Part shown: positions 26,135-34,687 of the stretch, piece after piece
Position numbering within the stretch: position 1 is the stretch's first letter
How the letters are laid out: each line of letters starts with the position of its first letter
Program-made: the position numbers and the translations under genes
Notes under the pieces: model-generated
Told to the model about the DNA's origin: nothing
Database searches by the model: none
What the model saw: the letters and a program-made list of their open reading frames with translations, nothing else
From: Leekyejoonella antrihumi
Lineage (GTDB): Bacteria > Actinomycetota > Actinomycetes > Actinomycetales > Dermatophilaceae
DNA length: 64,000 nucleotides
Assembly: GCF_007845645.1 (NCBI RefSeq)
Contig: NZ_VCQV01000022.1
Location: forward strand, 1-64,000
Reading direction: 5' to 3'

Positions 26135-26587
26135 GTGATCGGGCAGGCCGGTACGGGTCAGGACACCCGAGCGGGCACCGTCTCGGCGCGGACCCACCCG
26201 GATGCGGCTCGGACCTACCTGTCCGATGGGCGCGGTGTGGCATGGACCGCCCCTGACCAGGCCGAGATCAGGCGAGCCGCGGATGCGGAACTCATTGACC
26301 AGCGAGTCCCTGAAGCGCTACTCGTCAGAATGGGGGATGCACCAATGCCGTCCACCCGGGCGGATCTGGTGGCGTTCTGGAGCCACTGGACGCGAGCCGA
26401 GGTGGCAGCAAAACTGCAGGACGTGCCGATTCTTCTGTGGTTGAGGCGCTACTCGGTCGAACTGCCTGACGACCTGCACGTGTCTGGCCCCACAGAAGTC
26501 GGGCATCTCATGCTGCGCACACTCGTGCTGGAGCAGATGGTGGTGACGGTGGGTGCCATCCACTGGTCGAGCCGTACTGACGTATGA
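26135..26587 (+). CDS. unrecognised protein with a faint phosphopantetheinyl-transferase-like motif
   Basis: 150 residues from GTG 26135. The frame stays open and coding-like upstream to 26039 (a CTG that overlaps the SDR stop) with no ATG, GTG or TTG between, so the true start is unclear. The only suggestive segment is FWSHWTRAEVAAKL (~residues 80-95), which resembles the W-x-x-(K)E-x-x-x-K motif of phosphopantetheinyl transferases, although the Lys before Glu is Ala. That role would suit its position just after an ACP cassette. Function is not established; it may be an unrelated island protein. Confidence 0.5.
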   Translation: MIGQAGTGQDTRAGTVSARTHPDAARTYLSDGRGVAWTAPDQAEIRRAADAELIDQRVPEALLVRMGDAPMPSTRADLVAFWSHWTRAEVAAKLQDVPILLWLRRYSVELPDDLHVSGPTEVGHLMLRTLVLEQMVVTVGAIHWSSRTDV

Positions 26588-26789
26588 CCCCCCTCCTCAC
26601 CAGTGAGCGTTCCGCATACGACGAACCGGGTATTTGCAGCAGCCACCTCGAGGAGCGCGGCGGGCCCCCGGCCGCCGATGCTGCCGTCCGAGACCTACCA
26701 CCGGCGTTCTCATAGCGCGGGTGGACGAACCCGTCCGGCTAGCGCAGCCGCGTCAGGTTACCTGAAGGTTGCGGTCAAGGTGCTGACCT

Positions 26790-27944
26790 ATGATCGCGAG
26801 CGTGTCGTTGACGGGGTGGCCGGTTCTCGTTCTTCTCGGGATCGTCCTGGTGCTGCTAACCGTCGCCGCGATTGGGGGCCGGCCGCGGCGCGGCGGGCGG
26901 CTTGCTTGGAGCGTGCGGCGTGGGATGCTGATCGTGTTGTCCCAGTTGGTGGCCGTGGCGTTCGTTGGTGCTGCGGTCAATGACTGGGGTTACTTTTACG
27001 GCTCGTGGTCCGATCTGTTCGGCGGTGGCCCGCACCAGTTGACTGTCGTCTCGGGACCAGCACCGGATAGGTCGGTTGGTGCGACGATGCCGGGTGGCTC
27101 CGGCTCACCGCTCAGGGCCTCGACATGGTCCAACCGCTCTCAGTACAGTTCCCGAGGTGGTGTCTTCTCGATGCCCCTGCCGGGCCGCACGACCCACCTT
27201 TCGACTCGTGCCTTGGTCTACCTGCCGCCGCAGTACTTTGAGCCCGGTTGGCGTGGTGCCAAGTTCCCCGTGGTAGAGACCTTCTCGGGGTTCCCTGGGG
27301 ACGTGCTGCAGCTTGTCGACCGACTGGCCTACCCCCAGCATCTGCTCACCGCGATCCGCGCGGGCACGGCACGACCCATGATCCTGGTCATGCTTGACCC
27401 CGCCGTTGTGCTACCTCGAGACACCGAGTGCACCAACATTCCACACGGCCCGCAGGTGCTGACTTACCTGGCCAAGGACGTACCCGAGGACCTCCGGGCG
27501 CACCTTCGAGTCAGCGAGTCCGCGTGGGGCGCGATGGGGCACTCCACCGGCGGGTACTGCGCGACGAAGCTTGCAATGCTGCATCCCCGTCAGTTCTCGA
27601 CAGCTGCCTCACTATCCGGCTATTACCATGCGATCAGCGACGTCACGACGGGCAGCCTCTGGGGTGGCTCCCGGTCGGTTCGGGATGTGAACGATCCAGA
27701 GTGGAGGCTGCGGCACCTCGCACCTCCGCACGTGTCGATACTCGCGACAGTCGGGACCCTGGAGGGTGGCAGCGACGGGATCGTCGACAGCCGGCTGTTT
27801 GCGAGCCTGGCTCGTCCGCCGATGGTCGTGCAACTGGTCGTCGTTCATGGCGGCGGGCACAACTTCACCGACTATCAGTTGGTCCTCCCCGAGGCATTCG
27901 GGTGGTTGTCGACCCATCTGACGCAGTCCAGAACTGCCAGCTGA
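26790..27944 (+). CDS. membrane-anchored esterase/acyltransferase (antigen 85-like fold)
   Basis: 384 residues. Two N-terminal transmembrane helices (VLVLLGIVLVLLTVAAIGG and LIVLSQLVAVAFVGAAV) are followed by an extracellular alpha/beta hydrolase domain. Nucleophile motif is GHSTGGYCATKLA; the acid is probably in the GGSDGIVDSRLF region and the His in HGGGHNFTDYQ near the C-terminus. RALVYLPPQYFEPG and FPVVETFSGFPGD fit the esterase D/antigen 85 family. It could add or remove acyl groups on the exported glycan. Start ATG 26790. A CAGGTTACCTG dyad lies about 25 bases upstream. Confidence 0.75.
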   Translation: MIASVSLTGWPVLVLLGIVLVLLTVAAIGGRPRRGGRLAWSVRRGMLIVLSQLVAVAFVGAAVNDWGYFYGSWSDLFGGGPHQLTVVSGPAPDRSVGATMPGGSGSPLRASTWSNRSQYSSRGGVFSMPLPGRTTHLSTRALVYLPPQYFEPGWRGAKFPVVETFSGFPGDVLQLVDRLAYPQHLLTAIRAGTARPMILVMLDPAVVLPRDTECTNIPHGPQVLTYLAKDVPEDLRAHLRVSESAWGAMGHSTGGYCATKLAMLHPRQFSTAASLSGYYHAISDVTTGSLWGGSRSVRDVNDPEWRLRHLAPPHVSILATVGTLEGGSDGIVDSRLFASLARPPMVVQLVVVHGGGHNFTDYQLVLPEAFGWLSTHLTQSRTAS

Positions 27945-28134
27945 CACCGGATCAAAACCGTAGACCGCGTTGTCCGGCCCAGGCTTGACTGGCTCGGGTA
28001 CCTCAGCCTGAATCCACCGTCTGTTGGTCGGTAGGTAGGTGCAGGTGGAGGCGCCGGTCGGTGCGGGCGAGCCGTGTCAGGACGCCGATCAGCGGGGCTC
28101 GGGTGGTGCTGGTCGTCGCTCTCGCATGGAACCT

Positions 28135-30042
28135 CTAGCGGCGAGCTTGAGCGTTGAGGAGGCGGCGGACGGCGAGCCGTGCCCGCGGGACGAACCCGGG
28201 CGGCAGCATCGAAATTGCCGCGTGGCGGGCACTGCCCATCGCCGCTCGGCCGGGGTAGGTGACACCGCGCCCGATCTTGAAACTCGTCGAGTCGCGGACC
28301 TGGCCCAGTGTGTGCTCGAGCTCGCCGACCCGGGCATCGCGCGCACGCAGGGTTGCCTCCAGCCATTGGACCTGACCGCCCCGCTGGTACAACTCATGGG
28401 ACATGCGGCCCGAGGTGGCAAGGCTCTCCCGGTAACCCCGAGACGGTCCTGGGGTCGCGGTCAACTGAGAGGCGCCGCTCTCCAGGTTGGCGGCGAGGGC
28501 GTTGCTCTCCGCCATTGCGTTGCCCCCGTGAACCACGACCTCGAGCTCGGCTTCGCGCGACCCGACTGCTTCGATGGCCTGTGCGCTCCAGGACAGGTCG
28601 ATCATGGTGCTCATCGTGTGGGCCAGGTCATCGGGGCTGATGTCCGGTTTCCACGGGTGTTCGGCACCGGACTGAAGCATTCGTCGGCAGAAGTCGCGGA
28701 TCCCGCGGAGCACGGCAACGTCTGCCGAGAGCGTCTCCGACCACGACCAACTGGCGTCGAACAAGGTGAACGATCCGTCGCTGCGTACGATGACGTTGCT
28801 CGGAACGGCGAAGAATCTCTGGTCGGCGTGGCCCTTCCAGGCGGCGTCGTCACGGATCCACGCGGCATACCGCTGCACCAGGACTCGCACGTGCGCGAGG
28901 TTGCCTCCTGCGCAGGCCTCTCGAAGGTCGGCCTCCAGGAGTCGGCCAGGCGACAGCTCCATCGCCAGGACTGAGGTGTCACGGGTAACCCGGCGTTCAC
29001 TCATTGTCGTGGCCCCCCGCGGGGTGTGCACCGAACAGGTCCACGGGTTCTTCTCGTCCGCCTGGTCGAAGGTCATCACAGCCGTCCACTCGGGTAGGGC
29101 GTCGTGATCGGCAGAGATGACCGCAGGCAGGGAAGTCTCCAAGGACGAGCTGCCGGCTGATGGATGTGCGATGAGCAGCCACACCGGAGCAAGGTCGGCG
29201 GTCAGGCCGGCGTCCATGACCTGGCGAGTCAAGGTGTACGGGTCGATGAGGGCGGGGTTTGTGGCGAAGTGACTGCCCTCGGTGCGGGCAACGGCGGCGT
29301 GCAGGCCGGCGGCGACATGTTCGTCCTGCGCCGCGGCGTCCGAGATCAGCAGGGACAGGTTCTCTCGGGAGGGGAACACAGAGTACTTCACGTCGATGCT
29401 CAGCCCGGCGCCAGCCAGTGCTTCCGGCAGCTCCCGGACGTAGGGCCGACGGGCATCGAACCCCGGTGCGCCGTGGTGCCACTGGTCGTCCGCGTCATAC
29501 ATCGAGCGCAGTTCCAGGCGCAGCATGCTGTCCAGCCCGAGTTCATTGTTGAACAGCATCGCCACGGTGCCCTTCGGAGCTACCCAACCGCCGATGCGCG
29601 CGGCAACCTCGGCATGGGACAGGCCCACAGAATCGGGCGTCAGCAGTGTCTCCGGGCCGTCTAGAGCGATGATCAGGTCGTACGGTACCTCGGGATGGTA
29701 GCGGTCCAGTCCGCCGCAGTAGATTTGCAGGTGTCCAAGCGATCCCCCCATGGTGGCAAGGCGACGAGCATCCGGTAGGCCTCGCACAAGGAGGTCGGTC
29801 TCGACGCTGGCGGGTACCGAGTCGACCAGTGCGGCTGCGCGGGGGCCGGCCAACAGCACGCGGGTGGCATGCGTCTGGTGCACCAGGCGTGCCACCAGGT
29901 AGCCCGCAGAACTCAGCCCAGGTGTGTGGTCCAGATCGGACCACTCCAACATGTCCCCGCCGATAAGTCGGCTGCCCGATGACGCATCGACCTGGTATGA
30001 CTGCACAGCTGTCCTCTCGAACCGGGATCTGAACGTGGTCAC
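28135..30042 (-). CDS. large glycan-locus protein with methyltransferase-like N-terminus and C-terminal coiled coil
   Basis: About 635 residues from GTG 30042 (MTTFRSRFER); the frame is open further to 30291 but that would overlap the divergent glycosyltransferase. The N-terminal part (~20-260) has a Rossmann methyltransferase outline: TRVLLAGPRAAALVDSV, LGHLQIYCGGLDRYHPEVP, PYDLIIALDGPE, GWVAPKGTVAMLFNNELGLDSML. The middle (~300-540) is unassigned. A predicted coiled coil follows (ELYQRGGQVQWLEATLRARD ... ELEHTLGQV), then the tail STSFKIGRGVTYPGR, a pattern common at the end of large surface-polysaccharide enzymes. It probably modifies or scaffolds glycan assembly; exact chemistry unknown. 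Confidence 0.6.
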   Translation of the reverse strand: MTTFRSRFERTAVQSYQVDASSGSRLIGGDMLEWSDLDHTPGLSSAGYLVARLVHQTHATRVLLAGPRAAALVDSVPASVETDLLVRGLPDARRLATMGGSLGHLQIYCGGLDRYHPEVPYDLIIALDGPETLLTPDSVGLSHAEVAARIGGWVAPKGTVAMLFNNELGLDSMLRLELRSMYDADDQWHHGAPGFDARRPYVRELPEALAGAGLSIDVKYSVFPSRENLSLLISDAAAQDEHVAAGLHAAVARTEGSHFATNPALIDPYTLTRQVMDAGLTADLAPVWLLIAHPSAGSSSLETSLPAVISADHDALPEWTAVMTFDQADEKNPWTCSVHTPRGATTMSERRVTRDTSVLAMELSPGRLLEADLREACAGGNLAHVRVLVQRYAAWIRDDAAWKGHADQRFFAVPSNVIVRSDGSFTLFDASWSWSETLSADVAVLRGIRDFCRRMLQSGAEHPWKPDISPDDLAHTMSTMIDLSWSAQAIEAVGSREAELEVVVHGGNAMAESNALAANLESGASQLTATPGPSRGYRESLATSGRMSHELYQRGGQVQWLEATLRARDARVGELEHTLGQVRDSTSFKIGRGVTYPGRAAMGSARHAAISMLPPGFVPRARLAVRRLLNAQARR

Positions 30043-30202
30043 CGCCGGGGCGTAGGACTCATCGTCGTGGGCGCCGCCCTGGCTGTGCCCGCCACAGCCT
30101 AGACCAGGCCGTGACCTGTGGGCTATGCCGCGCCTCGGGTCGACGTCAGGTCCCGTTAATCTGGGTCCGAACTGCTTGACTGCATCCCTTTTAAGGAGCC
30201 TC

Positions 30203-31081
30203 GTGTCCGCACCCGAGCGTCGTCCCAGAGTTGGCGTCGTCGTGCTCCATATGGGTGATCGGCCCGTCGAGCTCGCGCACGCACTCGACACCCTGCATGC
30301 TCAGGAGGGGGTCGACCTGGATGTCGTCCTGGTCGGTAATGGGTGGGAGCCGAAGGGGCTGCCCGAGTGGGTCCGCACCGTCCATCTGGCCAAAAATGTT
30401 GGTATACCAGAGGGTCGCAACATCGGGGCCCGCGAGGCCGGCGGCGAGCTGATCTACTTCTACGACGACGACGCGTCGCTGCCCGCACGTGATGTGCTCG
30501 CGCGGCTGGCGGACGTCATCCTCGATGATCCGAGTGTGGCCGTCGCGCAACCGCGAGGTGAGGACCCGACCGGCAAGCCGGCTCCGCGGCGCTGGGTGCC
30601 TCGCTTCCGCGTCGAGGGGGGTGGCCGGCCGGGTGAGGCGACGTGGTTCTGGGAGGCTGTCTTCATGGTGCGCCGCGAGGCGTTTCAGCAGGTCGGCGGG
30701 TGGCCCGGCCACTTCTTCTACGGGCACGAAGGCATCGACCTGGCGTGGCGACTGCTTGATGCCGGCTGGCATATCCGCTACGTCCCCTCGGTGGTGGTCC
30801 ATCACCCCGCCACCAGCCCCGCCCGACACGAGGTCTTCTACCGGATGAACGCTCGTAATCGGGTGTGGGTGGCGCGCCGAAATCTTCCGGCGCCGTTGAT
30901 CCCGGTCTACCTCGGTGTGTGGACGGGCATCACCCTCGCGCGGGTGCATGACCGCGACGCGTTGCGCATCTGGTTCCGCGGCCTACGTGAAGGTGTGAGC
31001 AGCGACGCCGGCGACCGGCACCCGATGTCCTGGCACACGGTCGCTCGCCTGACGCGCGCAGGTCGCCCACCGGTGGTATGA
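30203..31081 (+). CDS. family 2 glycosyltransferase (rhamnosyltransferase-like)
   Basis: 292 residues from GTG 30203, with AAGGAG 4 bases upstream. GT-A domain: RVGVVVLHMGDRPVELAHAL, DVVLVGNGWEPKGLP, KNVGIPEGRNIGAREAGG, the metal-binding IYFYDDDASLP, and the acceptor motif FFYGHEGIDLAWRLLDAGW. This subgroup transfers sugars such as rhamnose or mannose in wall polysaccharides. The next gene begins 1 base after its stop. It starts divergently from the large methyltransferase-like gene, with about 160 bases between them. Confidence 0.85.
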   Translation: MSAPERRPRVGVVVLHMGDRPVELAHALDTLHAQEGVDLDVVLVGNGWEPKGLPEWVRTVHLAKNVGIPEGRNIGAREAGGELIYFYDDDASLPARDVLARLADVILDDPSVAVAQPRGEDPTGKPAPRRWVPRFRVEGGGRPGEATWFWEAVFMVRREAFQQVGGWPGHFFYGHEGIDLAWRLLDAGWHIRYVPSVVVHHPATSPARHEVFYRMNARNRVWVARRNLPAPLIPVYLGVWTGITLARVHDRDALRIWFRGLREGVSSDAGDRHPMSWHTVARLTRAGRPPVV

Positions 31082-31082
31082 G

Positions 31083-32057
31083 GTGAACGACGTGGACGGG
31101 CAAGCGGACTGGCGGGTCTTCGTCACGGGGGTGCGGAGTGTGACACACCTGGTGCACATCGCCTCCTACGTGCGAGATCTCCTCACGCGGGCCCGAAGTG
31201 TCCGGGTCTCCTACATCGGAGGTGGACGCTTCCTCGGACACGCGACTGTGACTCACGACGACGTTCTGCGCATGTTGCCCGACGACGACCGGCTGAGCAT
31301 CAACTTTCTGGCAGGGACTGCATGTTGGGATGCTGAGCCCGGTGAACGGCTGGTCTATGTCGCAGTCGGTGCGCCGGGGCTGAAGGCGTGGGTCCTCCTG
31401 AGACGCGCCTACCCACGTAGGCACCTGCACGTGGTCGTCACCGACGAAGGGATCGGCACCTACGGCAACTGGCGTACTCGACGGGCCGCGTGGCGCCGCC
31501 AGGGAGGCGGCGAGCCCTGGACCTCGGCCCGTGCTCTGGCGGTCGCAGGCGGCGGTCGGCTGCTCACCGGCGAACGCTGGGCGATGTATGACGAGGGGGC
31601 ATCCTGGGCGATCGACGGCCGGGTCGCTGCGGAGTTCACGCGCCATGTTGGCGACGTGCGACCCGACCGGGAGTCGCGCCGCGTCGTGATGCTGACCCAG
31701 CCGTGGGTGGAGATCGGTGTGCTCAGTGAGGCGGCTTATCTGGACCACATACGCTCTGTTGCGCGCTTCGTCGAGCGCGACGGTCGATCGCTTGCGGTGC
31801 GGCCCCACCCGGCCGAGTTGATCGATCGCTACCGCCGGTTCGATGTGCTGACCGGCCGGATGCCGGCCGAGCTCGACCCGGAGGTCGTTGGATGCTCCGC
31901 AGCGGTCGGCGGGACGAGCACGGCGCTGCTCAACGTCGCGGCACTCTACGGCCTACCCGCGACCCGAGTCGTCGTGCCTGGACTGGAGCATTTGGACGCC
32001 GGTCTCGGCGCAAGTCAGCGCCGGCTGTTGGCAACCTATCTTGCGGAGCCGCAGTAG
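31083..32057 (+). CDS. polysialyltransferase-like glycosyltransferase
   Basis: 324 residues, GTG 31083. Resembles the alpha-2,8-polysialyltransferase/lipooligosaccharide sialyltransferase group. It has an N-terminal VRSVTHLVHIASYV, the mid motif VVVTDEGIGTYGNWRTRR (compare the D/E-(D/E)-G-x-x-x-Y motif of these enzymes), a HP motif in LAVRPHPAELIDRY, and the C-terminal S-S/T motif GGTSTALLNVAALYGLP. These enzymes use CMP-activated nonulosonates, which the island would make, so a CMP-pseudaminate transferase role is reasonable. It is translationally close to the preceding glycosyltransferase. Family assignment is by pattern only. Confidence 0.6.
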   Translation: MNDVDGQADWRVFVTGVRSVTHLVHIASYVRDLLTRARSVRVSYIGGGRFLGHATVTHDDVLRMLPDDDRLSINFLAGTACWDAEPGERLVYVAVGAPGLKAWVLLRRAYPRRHLHVVVTDEGIGTYGNWRTRRAAWRRQGGGEPWTSARALAVAGGGRLLTGERWAMYDEGASWAIDGRVAAEFTRHVGDVRPDRESRRVVMLTQPWVEIGVLSEAAYLDHIRSVARFVERDGRSLAVRPHPAELIDRYRRFDVLTGRMPAELDPEVVGCSAAVGGTSTALLNVAALYGLPATRVVVPGLEHLDAGLGASQRRLLATYLAEPQ

Positions 32058-32121
32058 GAACAACGGGACGGGCGCGGTGGCGAGACTGCCATTTGAGCAC
32101 CAAGCGGTTACAGTCGTAGAT

Positions 32122-32874
32122 GTGAAGGGCACCCTGTCGACCGCCGCACGACTTGCCAGCTCGCCTGCCGTCCAACGCGCTGTTGGACGCGCGCGGGAGG
32201 CTGCCAAGGGGACCGCCGCAAAGGTTCCCCGGCCGGCCGAACAACGCGTCACGCTCAAGGCATCCGACCTGAGCGGGGTCCGGACCACCGATCTGCTGGT
32301 CGACGGCGTGGAGGCCAGGGCGGCGCGCCGCCGGTCCCGTGAGCTGCACCTACCGCGAACGCTGGACGACACCAGCGCCTGGGCCGCGCTGGGCGCGCTC
32401 GCGGCGCTGCTGCGGATCGTCGACGACGGACGCCGCAGCGCGACGGTCATCGACACGGTCGGATCTCGTTCGGTCTTCTCCAGGTGGACCACCAAGGCAG
32501 GATTTGCGCCGATCCATGTCGATGTGACCAGGCCGGACGTGGTCGGCACCGGTATCGACCCGCACTCGGTGGACATGGTGACCCGGCTTCACCCGCACCT
32601 CAGTCAGCCGGAGACCGTCGACGAGGATCTCGCGCGAGGGTCGGGTGCGCTGCGCCGTGGCGGGTTGATGGCCGTGACCGTGCGCCTGGGCCCGCTGGAG
32701 GAAGGCGGGATGGGCATCGCGGAGCTGCGGTCCCTGATCGCGCGCGCCGATGAGCAGGGCCTGTCCCTGGTCGGCGACCTCGACATTGCGGACAGCCGGC
32801 GCGCTCAAGAGGCTCAGCAGGTCGAGGGCGCCACCAGTTTCGGACTGGCGCTGCTCACCTTCCGTCGTCGGTGA
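32122..32874 (+). CDS. hypothetical protein, SAM-methyltransferase-like outline
   Basis: About 250 residues from GTG 32122 (MKGTLSTAARLAS); GTG 32077 is an alternative. The first ~55 residues are Ala/Arg-rich and basic. The rest alternates strand-like and helix-like stretches in a methyltransferase-like order (SATVIDTVGSRSVFSRW, IDPHSVDMVTRLHPHLS, GGLMAVTVRLGPL), but no glycine-rich SAM motif is visible, so binding is doubtful. It lies between the polysialyltransferase-like gene and a DNA glycosylase whose start overlaps its stop by 4 bases. It is probably the last gene of the glycan island. Function not recognised. Confidence 0.55.
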   Translation: MKGTLSTAARLASSPAVQRAVGRAREAAKGTAAKVPRPAEQRVTLKASDLSGVRTTDLLVDGVEARAARRRSRELHLPRTLDDTSAWAALGALAALLRIVDDGRRSATVIDTVGSRSVFSRWTTKAGFAPIHVDVTRPDVVGTGIDPHSVDMVTRLHPHLSQPETVDEDLARGSGALRRGGLMAVTVRLGPLEEGGMGIAELRSLIARADEQGLSLVGDLDIADSRRAQEAQQVEGATSFGLALLTFRRR

Positions 32875-33794
32875 CGTCCGAGCCGCAGTCGACCGACTGG
32901 ACGCCGGGTCGGCCCGTGCCGCTCGAGGCGATCCTGGCGCCGCTGCGTCGCGGCTCCGGTGATCCGACCTGGTCGTCCGCGCCCGGCGAGGTATGGCGTG
33001 GGGTGCGCACGCCCGCGGGGTCGGCGACACTGCGAATGCAGCTGGCGACGGCCCGACACGGGGATCGGGTTGTCGCTCGAGCGTGGGGCGACGGTGCCTC
33101 GTGGGTCCTGGATCGCCTACCGGGCTTGCTCGGCGCCGATGACGACGTGTCCGGCTTCGAGCCGGCGCATCCGGCGCTGGCCCGTGCGCAGCACCTCAAT
33201 CAGCACTGGCGGGTCGGCCGGACCGGTCTCGTGCTGGAGAGCCTGCTGCCGGCCGTCATCGAACAGCGGGTCACCGGCAAGCAGGCGTTCGGCTCCTACC
33301 GGCAGCTGGTGCGCCGGTATGGGTCTGCGGCGCCGGGACCCGGCGCCGAGCGGGGCCTCATGGTGCCCCCGGGCGCCGACGGGTGGCGCGGGATTCCGTC
33401 CTGGGAGTGGCTGCGCGCGGGGGTCGATGCGCAGCGTGCCGACACGATCATGCGGGTGCTGCAGGTGGCGCATGCGCTGCAGGAGTGCACGGTGCTGCCG
33501 CGCGGGCAGGCGTGGAGCAGGTTGCAGTCCATTCGCGGGGTCGGCAGCTGGACGGTGTCCGAGACGGCCCAGCGAGCCCTCGGGGATGCCGACGCGGTCA
33601 GCTTCGGCGACTACCACGTCGCCAAGGACCTCGGCTGGGCGCTGACGGGGGCGCCGGTGGACGATGTCGGGCTGGAGCGGCTGTTGGAGCCGTATCGCGG
33701 GCACCGGTATCGCGTGCAGCACCTCGTCATGGCGGCCCGCCTTGGTCGACCACGCCGCGGCCCGCGGATGCCTGTGCCGTCGCACCTGCCCTGA
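32871..33794 (+). CDS. DNA-3-methyladenine glycosylase (AlkA-like, HhH-GPD)
   Basis: 307 residues. The helix-hairpin-helix-Gly/Pro-Asp region is clear: LQSIRGVGSWTVSETAQRAL followed by DAVSFGDYHVAKDLGWAL, with D247 as the predicted catalytic aspartate. The preceding LLPAVIEQRVTGKQAFGSYRQLV is the usual AlkA helix pair. It removes alkylated purines to start base-excision repair. GTG 32871 overlaps the stop of the previous gene (GTGA). It is convergent with the racemase gene, with about 90 bases between stops. No iron-sulphur cluster cysteines are seen. Confidence 0.88.
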   Translation: MTSEPQSTDWTPGRPVPLEAILAPLRRGSGDPTWSSAPGEVWRGVRTPAGSATLRMQLATARHGDRVVARAWGDGASWVLDRLPGLLGADDDVSGFEPAHPALARAQHLNQHWRVGRTGLVLESLLPAVIEQRVTGKQAFGSYRQLVRRYGSAAPGPGAERGLMVPPGADGWRGIPSWEWLRAGVDAQRADTIMRVLQVAHALQECTVLPRGQAWSRLQSIRGVGSWTVSETAQRALGDADAVSFGDYHVAKDLGWALTGAPVDDVGLERLLEPYRGHRYRVQHLVMAARLGRPRRGPRMPVPSHLP

Positions 33795-33886
33795 CCACCG
33801 CATCCACCAACGTCATCGCGGAGTCGGCGAAAAGCCCTGTTATTGCGGCGAATCCGCCCAACACCGAGCGTGGCCGCCAGGAGTCC

Positions 33887-34687
33887 TCAGAGCTTGGGGG
33901 TGCGGCCGGCCTGGCGGATCGTGGCGATCGCCAGGGACTCGACGGAGTCGACCAGCTCGGGCCGGGAGCGCCAACGCTGCTCGGCATACACGACCGACAG
34001 CTCGGTGCAGCCCATGACGACGACGTCGGCGCCCTCTTCGGTCAGTGCGTCGACCACGGCGAGCAGCCCGGTGACGTCCACCGGGCCGCCGGCCTTCACC
34101 CCGTCGTAGATCACCGACATCACCAGCTCCTGCTGGGCGGTCGAGGGCAGCAGAACCTCGCAGCCCAGTGCTTCGAGCGCGCCCTGGTAGACCCCGGCCG
34201 ACCGGGTCCCGTCGGTGGCGAGGACCGCCACCCGAGGCGCGTGATCGGCGTCGGAGGTCTCCGCTGCTCGACGCTGCGCCGCCTTTGCGGTCTCGTCGAC
34301 GATGCTCACCAGCGGAATCGACACCGCGGCCTCGACTTCGGCAAAGAAGTGGTGCGCCGTGTTGCACGGCACCGAGATGAACGCAGCCCCAAGGGCTTCC
34401 AGTCGTTGCGCGTCCCGGGTGAGCGACGGCGTCGGGTCCGGGTGGGACGGATCCAGAATGGCCGCAGTCCGGTCCGGCGTGGTCGAGTGGTCCAGGACGA
34501 TCAGGTCGAGGTGCTCCTGGTCGTTCGTTGCCGGAGTCAGGTCGACCACGAGCTGGAGGAAGAGGGCCGTCGCCGCCGGACCGAGACCGCCGATCACGCC
34601 GACGACCGCCGCGGACCAGGTGGGGTCGGTGTCGACCCGCAGCTCGGCCAACGAGGGGGAGGGGGTGGTCATACCGGGGGCGGTCAT
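33887..34687 (-). CDS. aspartate/glutamate racemase family protein
   Basis: 266 residues from ATG 34687, which overlaps the repeat ORF stop in ATGA. The second ATG at 34672 is in frame. Fold marks: VVGVIGGLGPAATALFLQ at the start, the first catalytic cysteine in SVPCNTAHHF, VAVLATDGTRSAGVYQ, and the second in VVMGCTELSVV. Two cysteines mean a PLP-independent racemase making D-Asp or D-Glu. Its partner upstream is an ATP-grasp ligase, a pairing known from D-Asp peptidoglycan bridges in lactic bacteria. It is distinct from typical MurI, as it has the aspartate racemase-type start (GGLGPAAT). Confidence 0.85.
   Translation of the reverse strand: MTAPGMTTPSPSLAELRVDTDPTWSAAVVGVIGGLGPAATALFLQLVVDLTPATNDQEHLDLIVLDHSTTPDRTAAILDPSHPDPTPSLTRDAQRLEALGAAFISVPCNTAHHFFAEVEAAVSIPLVSIVDETAKAAQRRAAETSDADHAPRVAVLATDGTRSAGVYQGALEALGCEVLLPSTAQQELVMSVIYDGVKAGGPVDVTGLLAVVDALTEEGADVVVMGCTELSVVYAEQRWRSRPELVDSVESLAIATIRQAGRTPKL

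Noticed and set aside
14207-32874. Mobile element responsible for the glycan island (transposase, integrase, tRNA attachment site)
   Set aside because: No transposase, integrase, tRNA gene or long flanking direct repeat was seen, so island transfer remains only an inference from synteny.
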